Assembly: GCF_000515255.1 (NCBI RefSeq)
Contig: NZ_KI911559.1
Location: 406,149-470,148 of the forward strand
DNA length: 64,000 nt
Origin: Rhodovibrio salinarum DSM 9154
GTDB lineage: Bacteria > Pseudomonadota > Alphaproteobacteria > Kiloniellales > Rhodovibrionaceae
Direction of reading: 5' to 3'
Part shown: positions 44,924 to 56,478 of the stretch, in pieces
Layout: each line of letters opens with the position of its first letter
Position numbering within the stretch: the first letter of the stretch is position 1
Position numbers and translations under genes: made by a program
Notes under the pieces: model-generated
The model's database searches: none
What the model saw: the letters and a program-made list of their open reading frames with translations, nothing else
Told to the model about the DNA's origin: nothing

Positions 44924-45831
44924 GAGCCGGCCACCTTGGTGCCGGGCGCGATCAGAAACTCGGCTTCCGGATCGTGCAGCTGATAGCGGCGCTTGGCGAG
45001 CTCCGGGCGCTGCACCGCGTAGCAGTAGCAGCAACCGTGCGGGCAGGTGTCGTAGGCGCCGATGTCCTTCGCCTGCGCGCAGTAGCAGCCGGGCCGGTTG
45101 CCCTTGGTCGGCGCCGACACTTTTTGTCCGGCGACACGGCCCAGCCGCGCGGCGTCGATGCAGCGCGCGGCCTGCAAGCGGGTGAACAGGGGGTCGGGCA
45201 GCAGCTCCGGCTGGGCGCACAGCTTGGGCGTAAAGCCATGGGCCTGCGCGGTAGCCGCGAGGTCCTCCAGCAGCGCCGTCTTCTCGTCCGCTGGTGGGTC
45301 CCACCAGGTAAAGCCGTGACGTTCGGCCGCGCGGTCGGTGTTGCGCTTGGTCTTGGCGTAGATGGTGGCGAAAGAGAGCACGACCTCGTCGCCCGCGCCC
45401 GCCAAGGCCTCGGCCAGCTTGGCGAACGTTTCCCGGTGCCAGTCGGGTGGGGTGAGCGCGGTCAGGAACACCGGATCGTAGCGCCAGACAACCGTTTCGG
45501 GGCCGTAACGCTCTGCGATCGCATGCATTTGCGCGACCGCGCGGCGCCAGTCGATCACCGAGGTCTCCAGCGCGCGCGGATAGGCGGTGATGGTATACTG
45601 CACGACGAACGGGAATCCCCGGTCGGCGACCTCCGCTAGCGCGTCCGTGAACGGTCCGGCGTTCTTGGTCCAGAAGATGAAGCCGTCGCAGCCCTGCTGG
45701 CTCAGATCGACGGTGTAGACCTGCCCGCCATAGGGATTGACCATCTTGGCATAGCCGGCGCGCAGCCGAGTTTGGAACCATGTCGGGTAGAACGCCGGGA
45801 TGTCGGTCTTGTAGCTGGCGGAGACGATCAA
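44920..45831 (-). CDS. DUF1848 protein (radical SAM/SplB-like)
   Basis: 303 aa. VSASYKTDIPAFYPTWFQTR, AGYAKMVNPYGGQVYTVDLS, GFIFWTKNAGPF and VVWRYDPVFLT are the DUF1848 signatures. A dense Cys cluster lies at the C-terminus (GCYCAQAKDIGAYDTCPHGC, then CYCYA), which suggests an iron-sulfur cluster. The group is related to spore-photoproduct-lyase-like radical SAM proteins; substrate unknown. It overlaps the polysaccharide deacetylase gene by 4 bp. Confidence 0.88.
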   Translation of the reverse strand: MIVSASYKTDIPAFYPTWFQTRLRAGYAKMVNPYGGQVYTVDLSQQGCDGFIFWTKNAGPFTDALAEVADRGFPFVVQYTITAYPRALETSVIDWRRAVAQMHAIAERYGPETVVWRYDPVFLTALTPPDWHRETFAKLAEALAGAGDEVVLSFATIYAKTKRNTDRAAERHGFTWWDPPADEKTALLEDLAATAQAHGFTPKLCAQPELLPDPLFTRLQAARCIDAARLGRVAGQKVSAPTKGNRPGCYCAQAKDIGAYDTCPHGCCYCYAVQRPELAKRRYQLHDPEAEFLIAPGTKVAGS

Positions 45832-45851
45832 CGGCCAGTTTCCCGACGTGC

Positions 45852-46184
45852 CTAGCTCTGCCCGTCGTCGTCCTGTGGGTCGCGGGCGAGTTCGCGCCGC
45901 GCCTGCTCCTTCTGGATCTTGGCGGCGCGGATTCGGCCCCAGGTGCGGAAGGCGAAGTAGCAGGCACCGGCGACCAGGGCGATGTAGAAGCCGCCCTGCT
46001 TCATCGCCTCCGAGTCGTACAGGTAGTCGCCCACGAGCGCCATGCCGGCGGCGGTGAACACCGTCGCCATCAGCGCGATCAGGATGCCGAGATAGATCTT
46101 GTCGTTACGCAGGTCGCCAGGCGGGAAGGGGCTGCGTGGTTGCGGGCTGTCGGGGGACTCGTCGTTACGCTCGGGGCCGGCCAT
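45852..46184 (-). CDS. Small membrane protein, unknown function
   Basis: 110 aa. Two hydrophobic helices (KIYLGILIALMATVFTAAGM and GGFYIALVAGACYFAFRTWG) are flanked by a charged N-terminus (MAGPERNDESPDS) and a highly charged C-terminal helix (RIRAAKIQKEQARRELARD). No family recognised. Divergent from dnaK (283-bp gap). ATG 46184 follows a plausible RBS; the longer frame upstream is not protein-like. Confidence 0.65.
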   Translation of the reverse strand: MAGPERNDESPDSPQPRSPFPPGDLRNDKIYLGILIALMATVFTAAGMALVGDYLYDSEAMKQGGFYIALVAGACYFAFRTWGRIRAAKIQKEQARRELARDPQDDDGQS

Positions 46185-46321
46185 GGCTGGGGTCGTGTCC
46201 TTGAAACAGGGGCGTCGTTTTGGCGCGCCGGCGTGTCGGCCATCTGTCCCGACGCGTTCGCTGGTATGCATATCGTGCATTCGCTGCGCGAATAAAACCG
46301 CTGCCCTGCGCAATTTGACGG

Positions 46322-46351
46322 CTTGATGGTGGTGTAAGGGTACTTACATAA
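46322..46351 (+). promoter_or_regulatory. Sigma-32-like promoter of dnaK
   Basis: CTTGATG (46322-46328), 15-nt spacer, TTACATAA (46344-46351), 116 bp before the dnaK start. It aligns with CTTGTAA-N15-CCACATAT before htpG; ACATA is at the same place. Confidence 0.5.
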
Positions 46352-46467
46352 GCGGTCGAACGCGAGATAGCGGCGCACTTTCGACGCACGCGAAAACACC
46401 AGGGACGCTCGTGCGGCGCTTCGGCGAAGAAGGCTGCGGGCGATCTGCTGAAAGGAGAGAGGATAAA

Positions 46468-48411
<1,944 letters not shown>

Positions 48412-48415
48412 CTGA

Positions 48416-49732
<1,317 letters not shown>

Positions 49733-49760
49733 CGCGGCGCTCCTCGTGCTTAGACGTCAC

Positions 49761-49797
49761 AAGCCGGCGATGGCCAATGCCATCGCCGGCTTTTTTT
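49761..49797 (+). terminator. Intrinsic terminator of dnaJ
   Basis: AAGCCGGCGATGGC (49761-49774) and GCCATCGCCGGCTT (49779-49792) pair perfectly over 14 bp around CAAT, then a T run to 49797. Confidence 0.93.
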
Positions 49798-49847
49798 AAC
49801 CAGTTGGCATAAAAGATATCATCCGCTCTTGGCCCGCGTATGGCGAC

Positions 49848-50240
49848 TTAGGCGCGCCGGCGTTCGCGCCCGGCCAGCCAGCGGCTGATCTTGTGCCGGC
49901 GCGGCGCGAACCAAGCGTAGCCGCGTTCCAGCACGCCGAGCGCAGGGCGGCTCCCGGCGATCGGCGCCACGGCCTTGAAGCCGGGCAACCGGCGCCACAT
50001 CGCAACGAACGCCTCTGCGCCGGTGATGATCGACCCGTCGGCTTCGCGGGCGTGGATGCGGTCCAGCGCCTGCTTTTGCGTGACCGCGTCGCAGGCAAGG
50101 TCGCCGATACCCTGGCTGACGTCGTGCCAGCGGATCACGCCCTTGCGGTCGAGGCGTTGGTAGAAGGAGATTTCGCGCGTGCACAGCGGGCACTGCCCGT
50201 CGTAGTAGACGGTCAGTGGCTTGTTGGTCGGGTGTTTCAT
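49848..50240 (-). CDS. DCC family thiol-disulfide oxidoreductase (DUF393)
   Basis: 130 aa. N-terminal DxxCxxC motif in TVYYDGQCPLCTREISFYQR, VIRWHDVSQGI, and FVAMWRRLPGFKAVAPIAG are the DCC/DUF393 pattern. Thioredoxin-like fold; substrate unknown. Convergent with dnaJ and divergent from dapB (82-bp gap). ATG 50240. Confidence 0.93.
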   Translation of the reverse strand: MKHPTNKPLTVYYDGQCPLCTREISFYQRLDRKGVIRWHDVSQGIGDLACDAVTQKQALDRIHAREADGSIITGAEAFVAMWRRLPGFKAVAPIAGSRPALGVLERGYAWFAPRRHKISRWLAGRERRRA

Positions 50241-50322
50241 AGCCGGCGAATTAGGGCGCTTGGGCCGCAGGTCAAACGCGTGCTACAGGGCGGTCGGTTT
50301 TACCTTCAGGGAGGTGCGGGGG

Positions 50323-51135
50323 ATGAGCGGACAGCTGCGCATCGGGGTTGCCGGCTGTAAGGGCCGGATGGGCCGAACCATCGTTGATGCGGTTGCGGCC
50401 GCCGAAGGCGCCCAGCTTGCCGGCGGCAGCGTGCGCCCGGACGATGCCTGGGTCGGTCAGGACCTCGGAAGCCTGACCGGTCATGGTCAGTTGGACGCGC
50501 CGGTCGTCGGTGATCCGATGGAGTTGGTCCAGCGGGCGGATGCGGTGATCGACTTCACCACGCCCGAGTTGACGGTCAAGCATGCCGAACTGGCCGCGCA
50601 GGCCGGGATCACGCTGGTGATCGGCACGACCGGGCTGAGCGATGAGCAGCAGGAAGCGATCCGCCGGGCCGCCCGCCACGTTCCGGTGGTGCAGGCGCCG
50701 AATATGAGCCTGGGCGTCAATCTACTGCTCAATCTGGTGCAGCAGGTCGCGGCGGCGCTGGACGACAGCTTCGACATCGAGATCACCGAGATGCACCATC
50801 GCCACAAGAAGGACGCGCCCTCGGGCACGGCGCTTGCCCTCGGCCGGGCGGCGGCGGAGGGGCGCAAGGTGGTGCTGGAGCAGGTTGCCGACCGGGGTCG
50901 CGACGGCGATACCGGCGAACGCACGCCGGGCAACATCGGGTTTGCCGCGCTGCGCGGCGGTGACGTGGCAGGCGAGCACACGGTGATTTTCGCCGGCGCG
51001 GGCGAGCGGATCGAGCTCAGCCACAAAGCGTCCAACCGCGGCATCTTCGGCCAGGGGGCGGTCAAGGCGGCGCTTTGGGCGCGCAGTCAGGACCCGGGCC
51101 TATACTCGATGCAGGATGTGTTGGGGATCGGCTGA
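50323..51135 (+). CDS. dapB: 4-hydroxy-tetrahydrodipicolinate reductase
   Basis: 270 aa. Lysine and diaminopimelate biosynthesis. Seen: IGVAGCKGRMGRTIVDAVAA (NAD(P) site), VIGTTGLSDEQQEAIRRAAR, APNMSLGVNLLLNLV, and the catalytic EMHHRHKKDAPSGTALALGR. ATG 50323 follows GGGAGG; an earlier in-frame ATG at 50221 runs antisense into the DCC gene. dnaK-dnaJ-dapB order is common in alphaproteobacteria. Confidence 0.97.
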   Translation: MSGQLRIGVAGCKGRMGRTIVDAVAAAEGAQLAGGSVRPDDAWVGQDLGSLTGHGQLDAPVVGDPMELVQRADAVIDFTTPELTVKHAELAAQAGITLVIGTTGLSDEQQEAIRRAARHVPVVQAPNMSLGVNLLLNLVQQVAAALDDSFDIEITEMHHRHKKDAPSGTALALGRAAAEGRKVVLEQVADRGRDGDTGERTPGNIGFAALRGGDVAGEHTVIFAGAGERIELSHKASNRGIFGQGAVKAALWARSQDPGLYSMQDVLGIG

Positions 51136-51166
51136 GCAGCAGCACAGCGGCTGTCGGATCGATATG

Positions 51167-51205
51167 AAAAAAAGCCGCCGGCGCGATCAGGCGTCGGCGG
51201 CTTTT
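51167..51205. terminator. Bidirectional terminator between dapB and the dehydrogenase gene
   Basis: AAAAGCCGCCGGCGC (51170-51184) and GCGTCGGCGGCTTTT (51191-51205) pair with one G-T wobble around GATCAG. Seven A at 51167-51173 give a U run on the minus strand; TTTT ends the plus side. It serves both convergent genes. Confidence 0.92.
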
Positions 51206-51229
51206 CCGTAGCTGCGGGGCGTGGGGACG

Positions 51230-52219
51230 TTAGAACATCGTCTCCAGCACGCGATCCGGCGGCGTATGGCCGTCGACGAAGGTCTTGCAGTTGATGATGA
51301 CCTTCTCGCCCATGGCGATCCGGCCCTCGATCGTGGCCGATCCCATGTGCGGCAGCAGCACGACATTGTCCAGCTTGAGCAGCTTGGGACTGACCGCCGG
51401 CTCGTTCTCGAACACGTCCAGACCGGCGCCTGCGAGTTCGCCGCGCTCCAGCATCCGGGTCATGGCATTTTCGTCGATCACCTCGCCGCGCGAGGTGTTG
51501 ACGATCGTGCAGTGCGGCTGCAGCAGCTTCAGCCGCCGGGCGTTCAAGAGATGGAAGGTTGCCGGCGTGTGCGGACAGTTGATCGAGACGATGTCCATCC
51601 GGGCCAGCATCTGATCCAGGCTGTCCCAGTAGGTCGCCTCCAACTCGTCCTCGATCTCCTCGGCGACCGTGCGACGGTTGTGGTAGTGCACCGACAGCCC
51701 GAAGCCACGCGCCCGGCGCGCGACCGCCTGGCCGATCCGGCCCATGCCGACGATCCCCAGGCGCTTGCCCCACAGCCGGTGGCCCAGCATGTGGGTTGGG
51801 CTCCAGCCGCCCCAGTCGCCGGCGCGCACCAGCCGCTCGCCCTCGACCAGCCGGCGCGAGGTCGCGAGGATCAACGCCAGCGTCATGTCGGCGGTATCCT
51901 CGGTCAGCACCCCCGGCGTGTTGGTCACCGTGATGCCGCGCTGGCGCGCCGTCTTCAGATCGATGTGGTCGACGCCGGTGCCGAACGAGGCGATCAGCCG
52001 CAGGTTGTCGCCCGCTTGCGCCAGCACCGCCGAATCCACCCGGTCGGTGACCGTGGGGACCAGGACGTCGGCCGTGCGTACCGCCTCGATCAGCTCGTTC
52101 TGGCTCATCGGGTGGTCGTCGGTGTTCAGACGCGCGTCGAACAGCTCCATCATGCGCGTCTCGATGACATCGGGCAGGCGGCGTGTGACGACGACGACCG
52201 GCTTCTTCTTCTGCGGCAT
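51230..52219 (-). CDS. D-2-hydroxyacid dehydrogenase (glyoxylate/hydroxypyruvate reductase-like)
   Basis: 329 aa. NAD(P)-binding motif LGIVGMGRIGQAVARRARGF, catalytic Arg in IVNTSRGEVIDENAM, Glu in LDVFENEPAV, and His in VVLLPHMGSATIEGR. The N-terminal FGTGVDHIDLKTARQRGITV fits the glyoxylate-reductase/GyaR branch. Substrate is not certain; formate, phosphoglycerate and glyoxylate relatives share these motifs. ATG 52219 (MPQKKKP). Confidence 0.9.
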   Translation of the reverse strand: MPQKKKPVVVVTRRLPDVIETRMMELFDARLNTDDHPMSQNELIEAVRTADVLVPTVTDRVDSAVLAQAGDNLRLIASFGTGVDHIDLKTARQRGITVTNTPGVLTEDTADMTLALILATSRRLVEGERLVRAGDWGGWSPTHMLGHRLWGKRLGIVGMGRIGQAVARRARGFGLSVHYHNRRTVAEEIEDELEATYWDSLDQMLARMDIVSINCPHTPATFHLLNARRLKLLQPHCTIVNTSRGEVIDENAMTRMLERGELAGAGLDVFENEPAVSPKLLKLDNVVLLPHMGSATIEGRIAMGEKVIINCKTFVDGHTPPDRVLETMF

Positions 52220-52384
52220 GAACCTCTCCCGGCTGGCGGAGGTCTTAGGACTGCACCAGGCTTTTGCGTCGCTGCCATAGCAGCCCGCTCCGGGGTTGTC
52301 TAGCAGACCCCGCGCGCTTGACCGGTACGTCGCAGCCCGGCTAAAGCGCAGGCGCCGACGCCCGTTGTCTGCCGGAACGTTTCG

Positions 52385-52948
52385 ATGCGCCGCTCCCGCC
52401 TCTTTGCCGTGCTCTTGATCGCTGTGCTGCTGGCCTTGGCCGGGCTGCCGGCGTCGCTGTCGCACGCGCCGCTCGGCTGGCTTGCGCCCGCGTCCGCCCA
52501 GGCCGAGGCGGGCACGCGGGGGCGCGTCACCGGCCTGCCGATTCCCCGTTTCGTCTCGCTGCGTCCGGATGAGGTCAATCTGCGCACCGGCCCGGGCCTG
52601 CGCTACCCGATCGAGTGGGTCTACAAGCGCGCCGGCATGCCGGTCGAAGTGATCGGCGAGTACGGGACCTGGCGTCAGATCCGCGACTGGGAGGGCGATA
52701 CCGGCTGGGTCCACCAGGTGATGCTGCAGGCCGACCGCACCGCCCGGATCGTTGGCGAGCGTCCGCGGCCCCTGGTTGCCGAGCCGGATGCCGACGCGCC
52801 GCCGGTGGCCTTGCTGCAGCCGGGCGTGATCGCCGCGCTGGAGCGGTGCCGGGACCGCTGGTGCTATCTCACCGCCGGCGGCCACAGCGGCTGGATGCGC
52901 CGGGAAGCGTTTTACGGGGTCTATCCGGGCGAACGGGTAGCGGACTAG
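52385..52948 (+). CDS. Exported SH3-domain protein
   Basis: 187 aa. Signal peptide (LFAVLLIAVLLALAGLPA ... APASAQA). A bacterial SH3 domain follows: FVSLRPDEVNLRTGPGLRYP, VEVIGEYGTWRQIRDWEGDT, GWVHQVML, and a second degenerate copy (PPVALLQPGVIAALERC, GHSGWMRREAFYGVYPG). Such proteins bind cell-wall peptides; the role is unknown. ATG 52385 fits the signal sequence. Confidence 0.9.
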   Translation: MRRSRLFAVLLIAVLLALAGLPASLSHAPLGWLAPASAQAEAGTRGRVTGLPIPRFVSLRPDEVNLRTGPGLRYPIEWVYKRAGMPVEVIGEYGTWRQIRDWEGDTGWVHQVMLQADRTARIVGERPRPLVAEPDADAPPVALLQPGVIAALERCRDRWCYLTAGGHSGWMRREAFYGVYPGERVAD

Positions 52949-52960
52949 GAACCGAGAGCA

Positions 52961-53383
52961 CTACTCGTCCAGCGTATCCAGCGTCCGTCGAAAGCGGTTG
53001 ACGTGGCTTTTCTCCGCCTTGGCAAGCGCTTCGAACCAGCGGGCGACATCTTCGAAGCCTTCCGCGCGGGCGACCCGGGCCATTTCCGGATACATCGATT
53101 CCGATTCCCGCGCCTCGCCGGCGATCGCTGCCTTCAGATTGGATGCGGTGTCGCCGAATGGCTCGCCGCTCTCGGGGTCGCCCGCGTCCTCCAGGAATTG
53201 TAGCGTGCCATGGGCATGGCTGGTCTCGGATTCCGCCGTCGCCCGAAACACTTGGGCGACATCGTTATAGCCTTCCTTGTCGGCGTGCTGGGCGAAATAC
53301 AGGTACCGCCGGTTGACCTGACTCTCGTGCGCAAAGGCAGCTTTCAGGTTGGCCTCGGTTTGCGAGCCCTTGAGCTTGCTCAT
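52961..53383 (-). CDS. Rubrerythrin-type diiron protein (short form)
   Basis: 140 aa. Diiron-binding helices with ANLKAAFAHESQVNRRYLYF, TAESETSHAHGTLQFLE, AGEARESESMYPEMARVARA and FEALAKAEKSHVNRFRRTLD, giving the ExxH-type ligand pairs. The C-terminal rubredoxin domain of classical rubrerythrin is missing. Probably detoxifies peroxide. It is 53 bp downstream of irr on the same strand, which links it to iron/peroxide control (inference). Confidence 0.9.
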   Translation of the reverse strand: MSKLKGSQTEANLKAAFAHESQVNRRYLYFAQHADKEGYNDVAQVFRATAESETSHAHGTLQFLEDAGDPESGEPFGDTASNLKAAIAGEARESESMYPEMARVARAEGFEDVARWFEALAKAEKSHVNRFRRTLDTLDE

Positions 53384-53436
53384 GGGGAAGACGCCGGCGC
53401 GCTGTCTGGATCGGGCGAAGAGGAGGACGGTGTGGG

Positions 53437-53892
53437 CTAGCCGTTGCGCCTGACGCGCACGATCACATCGACCCGGTCGACGCGTGTACCATCCGGCGCC
53501 TGAGGCAGTTCCGCGAGGCGCACCTGCTCGCCGGGGATATCCTGCAGCGAGCCGTCGTCCTGGTAATAGAAGTGATGGTGATCGTGGATGTTGGTGTCGA
53601 AGTACGAGCGTCCCGGTTCGACCACCACCTCGCGCAGCAGGCCGACCTCGGTGAATTGGTTCAGGGTGTTGTACACCGTCGCCAACGACACCGGCAGATC
53701 GGCGTCCTTCGCTTCCTTGTGCAGCTGCTCGGCCGTGACGTGCTTGTCGTCGCCGTTGAACAGCAGCCGGGCGAGCGAAACACGTTGACGCGTCGGGCGC
53801 AGTCCCGCGCGCTTGACGCGTTCGGCCAGCTCGCGATCGGTGCCCCGGCGCGTGGCCTGCGTGCCGACAGGAGGTTGTGTGGTTGTCGTCAC
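53437..53892 (-). CDS. irr: Iron response regulator Irr (Fur family)
   Basis: 151 aa from GTG 53892. Fur-family winged helix (RAGLRPTRQRVSLARLLF, HVTAEQLHKEAKDADLPVSL, ATVYNTLNQFTEVGLLREV) and NIHDHHHFYYQDDGSL with the HHH motif that distinguishes Irr (heme/metal sensing) from Fur. Ends RVDRVDVIVRVRR. Irr controls iron and heme genes in alphaproteobacteria and is degraded or inactivated by heme. The GTG start is chosen; the frame is open further upstream but has no good start. An inverted repeat overlaps the RBS region. Confidence 0.93.
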   Translation of the reverse strand: MTTTTQPPVGTQATRRGTDRELAERVKRAGLRPTRQRVSLARLLFNGDDKHVTAEQLHKEAKDADLPVSLATVYNTLNQFTEVGLLREVVVEPGRSYFDTNIHDHHHFYYQDDGSLQDIPGEQVRLAELPQAPDGTRVDRVDVIVRVRRNG

Positions 53893-54465
53893 CGGATCCA
53901 GGTCCTTTGACCTAACTGCTGCGTGACGGCGTGAGCAGAACTCACCCCATTTATTCCTGACATCCTTTCCATATAATGCCAAGGAGATGCGTCAAAAAGG
54001 CCCGTGTCCGCAGGTTGTCCGGCAAAACCCAGCGGATGCGGCCGAATGTGCCGGAAATGCGCGCTCACGCGCGCTTGCCCGGCCGGACGCGATGGTGTAG
54101 GCGGATGTTGTCGCCGGGCGGTCACGTGTTAACGTGCCGTTCGGTCAGGCGTGGGCGGTCGGTCGACGGGCGGCGCGGGTCATCCGGTTGGCGGCCCTGG
54201 CGGAACGTGGTCCACGCGGCACACCGCTTGAGGGCAGGCGTCGGAGGTGTCCGGGCCGGAGACTGGATCGCGCGCACGCACGCTTTCATCGAAAACCCGA
54301 TCTCGCGGCGCCGGCGCATGCGCCGACCGCCGCCAGCCTCCCGCGAGACGCGCGTGGCGAAGAACCCGACGCGCGGCCGCCGGCCGCCGCACCGCGGATC
54401 GCAAGGGGGCGCTGGGCCAACGCGGTCGGGACGTTCAAAGACAACACCCGGGGGCGGATAGCTAC
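53893..54465. other. 573-bp divergent region between irr and fabA
   Basis: No credible gene on either strand; the readable frames are Arg/Ala-rich antisense-type translations. It holds the irr and fabA promoters. Visible elements: AGGTC/GACCT repeat at 53900-53913, an AT-rich patch at 53940-53995, and CACGT-GTTA-ACGTG at 54123-54136. I could not find a classical Irr/ICE box by eye. Confidence 0.5.
53900..53913. promoter_or_regulatory. AGGTC/GACCT inverted repeat at the irr RBS
   Basis: AGGTC (53900-53904) and GACCT (53909-53913) with a 4-nt spacer. On the minus strand the spacer plus right arm form AAAGGACC, which is the likely irr ribosome-binding site, so the hairpin could modulate translation. 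Confidence 0.35.
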
Positions 54466-54996
54466 GTGAACGAGCGGAAGACCAGTTACGGGTACGAGGA
54501 CCTGCTGAGCTGTGGCCATGGCGAGCTGTTCGGGCCCGGCAACGCCCGTCTGCCCCTGCCACCGATGCTGATGTTCGACCGGATCGACCGGATCACGGAA
54601 GAAGGCGGCAATCACGGCAAGGGCGAGGTTGTGGCCACCCTGGACGTCAAGCCGGACCTGTGGTTCTTCGGCTGCCATTTCGAGAGTGATCCGGTGATGC
54701 CGGGCGCCCTCGGCCTGGATGCGATGTGGCAACTGGTCGGCTTCTTCCTGGGCTGGATCGGCGCTCCGGGGCGCGGCCGCGCGCTGGGCGTCGGCGAAGT
54801 CAAGATGTCGGATCAGGTGCTGCCCACGGCCAAGCAGGTGGTCTACCGGCTCAACCTCAAGCGGGTGATCCGGCGCAAGCTGGTCCTCGGCATCGCCGAC
54901 GGCACGATGGAGGTCGACGGCAAGACCGCCTACGAGGCCAAGGACCTGCGCGTGGGTCTGTTCACGCAGCCGGAGACCCAGGCACAGGGGGCGTAA
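54466..54996 (+). CDS. fabA: 3-hydroxydecanoyl-ACP dehydratase/isomerase FabA
   Basis: 176 aa from GTG 54466 (RBS GGGGGCGGA). Introduces the double bond for unsaturated fatty acids. Seen: [20 protein letters not shown], the catalytic His in [40 protein letters not shown], and the end [19 protein letters not shown]. The longer in-frame ATG at 54247 adds only low-complexity residues. First of fabA-fabB-fabI. Confidence 0.96.
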   Translation: MNERKTSYGYEDLLSCGHGELFGPGNARLPLPPMLMFDRIDRITEEGGNHGKGEVVATLDVKPDLWFFGCHFESDPVMPGALGLDAMWQLVGFFLGWIGAPGRGRALGVGEVKMSDQVLPTAKQVVYRLNLKRVIRRKLVLGIADGTMEVDGKTAYEAKDLRVGLFTQPETQAQGA

Positions 54997-55088
54997 ATGC
55001 TGGGTCCGCCTTGGCGGTCGCAGCGACCTGACTTGCGCGGTACCGCGCTGAGGCACACGGTTCCGAGCAATCCGACCACGGAGCATCG

Positions 55089-56309
55089 ATGCGACGCGTA
55101 GTAGTCACCGGTCTGGGCGTGGTTTCCAGCATCGGCAACAACAAGCACGAGGTCATGGAGTCGCTGAAGGCGGGTCAGCCCGGCATCACCTTTGCCGAGG
55201 AATACGCCGAACGTGGCTTCAAAAGTCAGATCCACGGCTCGATCAGTATCGACCTCGAGCAGCACGTCGACCGTAAGCTGCGCCGCTTCATGGGCGACGG
55301 CGCGGCCTACAACTATGTGGCGATGAACGAGGCGATCGCGGACGCCGGCCTGGAGAGTGGCGACGTCTCGAACCCGCGCACGGGTCTGATCATGGGCTCC
55401 GGCGGCCCGTCGACCTCGAATCAGGTGCAGGCCGCCGACATCGCGCGCGAGCGCGGCGTGCGCCGGATCGGCCCCTACATGGTGCCGCGCTGCATGTCGT
55501 CGACCAATTCCGCCAACCTGGCGACGGCGTTCAAGATCAAGGGGATGAGCTACTCGATCTCGTCCGCCTGCTCGACCTCCGCGCACTGCATCGGCTCGGC
55601 TTACGAGCAGATCCAGCTTGGCAAGCAGGACGTGATGTTCGCCGGTGGCGGCGAGGAACTGCATTGGACCCTGTCCATGCTGTTCGATGCCATGGGCGCC
55701 CTGTCGACGCACTACAACGACACGCCCGAGTCCGCCTCGCGCCCCTACGACAAGAACCGCGACGGCTTCGTGATCTCCGGCGGCGGCGGCGTGGTCGTGC
55801 TCGAAGAACTGGAGCATGCCCGGGCGCGCGGCGCCAAGATCTATGGCGAGCTGATCGGCTACGGCGCAACCTCCGACGGCGACGACATGGTCGCGCCCAG
55901 CGGCGAGGGTGGGGTGCGCTGCATGCGCCAAGCCCTGCACGGGCTGGGCAACAGCAGGGTCGACTACATCAATGCCCACGGCACCTCGACTCCGGTGGGC
56001 GACATCTCGGAGCTGCGGTCGATCCGCGAGGTGTTCGGCGAAGACCTGCCCGCGGTGACCTCGACCAAGTCCCTGACCGGACATGCTCAGGGGGCTGCCG
56101 GGGTGCAGGAAGCGATCTATTCGCTGTTGATGCTGGAGCACGATTTCATCGCGGCGTCGGCCAACATCGAAGAGCTCGATCCCGAGGCCGAAGGCATGCC
56201 GATCCTCACCGAGCGCAAGGACGCCGCAGGCTTGACGTGCGTGTTGTCGAACAGCTTCGGCTTCGGCGGCACCAACTGCTCGCTGGCGTTCCGCCGCTTC
56301 GAGGCGTAG
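55089..56309 (+). CDS. fabB: Beta-ketoacyl-ACP synthase I FabB
   Basis: 406 aa. Elongates and, with FabA, is needed for unsaturated fatty acid synthesis. Seen: the nucleophile Cys in [40 protein letters not shown], and [19 protein letters not shown] (His-His-Cys triad). Ends in [22 protein letters not shown] 55089 is 92 bp after fabA. Confidence 0.97.
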   Translation: MRRVVVTGLGVVSSIGNNKHEVMESLKAGQPGITFAEEYAERGFKSQIHGSISIDLEQHVDRKLRRFMGDGAAYNYVAMNEAIADAGLESGDVSNPRTGLIMGSGGPSTSNQVQAADIARERGVRRIGPYMVPRCMSSTNSANLATAFKIKGMSYSISSACSTSAHCIGSAYEQIQLGKQDVMFAGGGEELHWTLSMLFDAMGALSTHYNDTPESASRPYDKNRDGFVISGGGGVVVLEELEHARARGAKIYGELIGYGATSDGDDMVAPSGEGGVRCMRQALHGLGNSRVDYINAHGTSTPVGDISELRSIREVFGEDLPAVTSTKSLTGHAQGAAGVQEAIYSLLMLEHDFIAASANIEELDPEAEGMPILTERKDAAGLTCVLSNSFGFGGTNCSLAFRRFEA

Positions 56310-56478
56310 CAGCCGACACCGCCTTGGCGGAACGCGGGACCTGCAGCGTTCTTACCGCGGGCGCCGGTCCCGGCGGTCGAGATGGGCGGCACGCCGTCGA
56401 CAGGCGACCAAGATAACTCCCGCGCCGCCGGCGGCATCCGGACGGACGGGCGAAGGCATAGGAAGGACGAACCAGGAT

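Noticed and set aside
22397-46467. CIRCE elements (TTAGCACTC-N9-GAGTGCTAA)
   Set aside because: None seen in the upstream regions of htpG, hrcA or dnaK.
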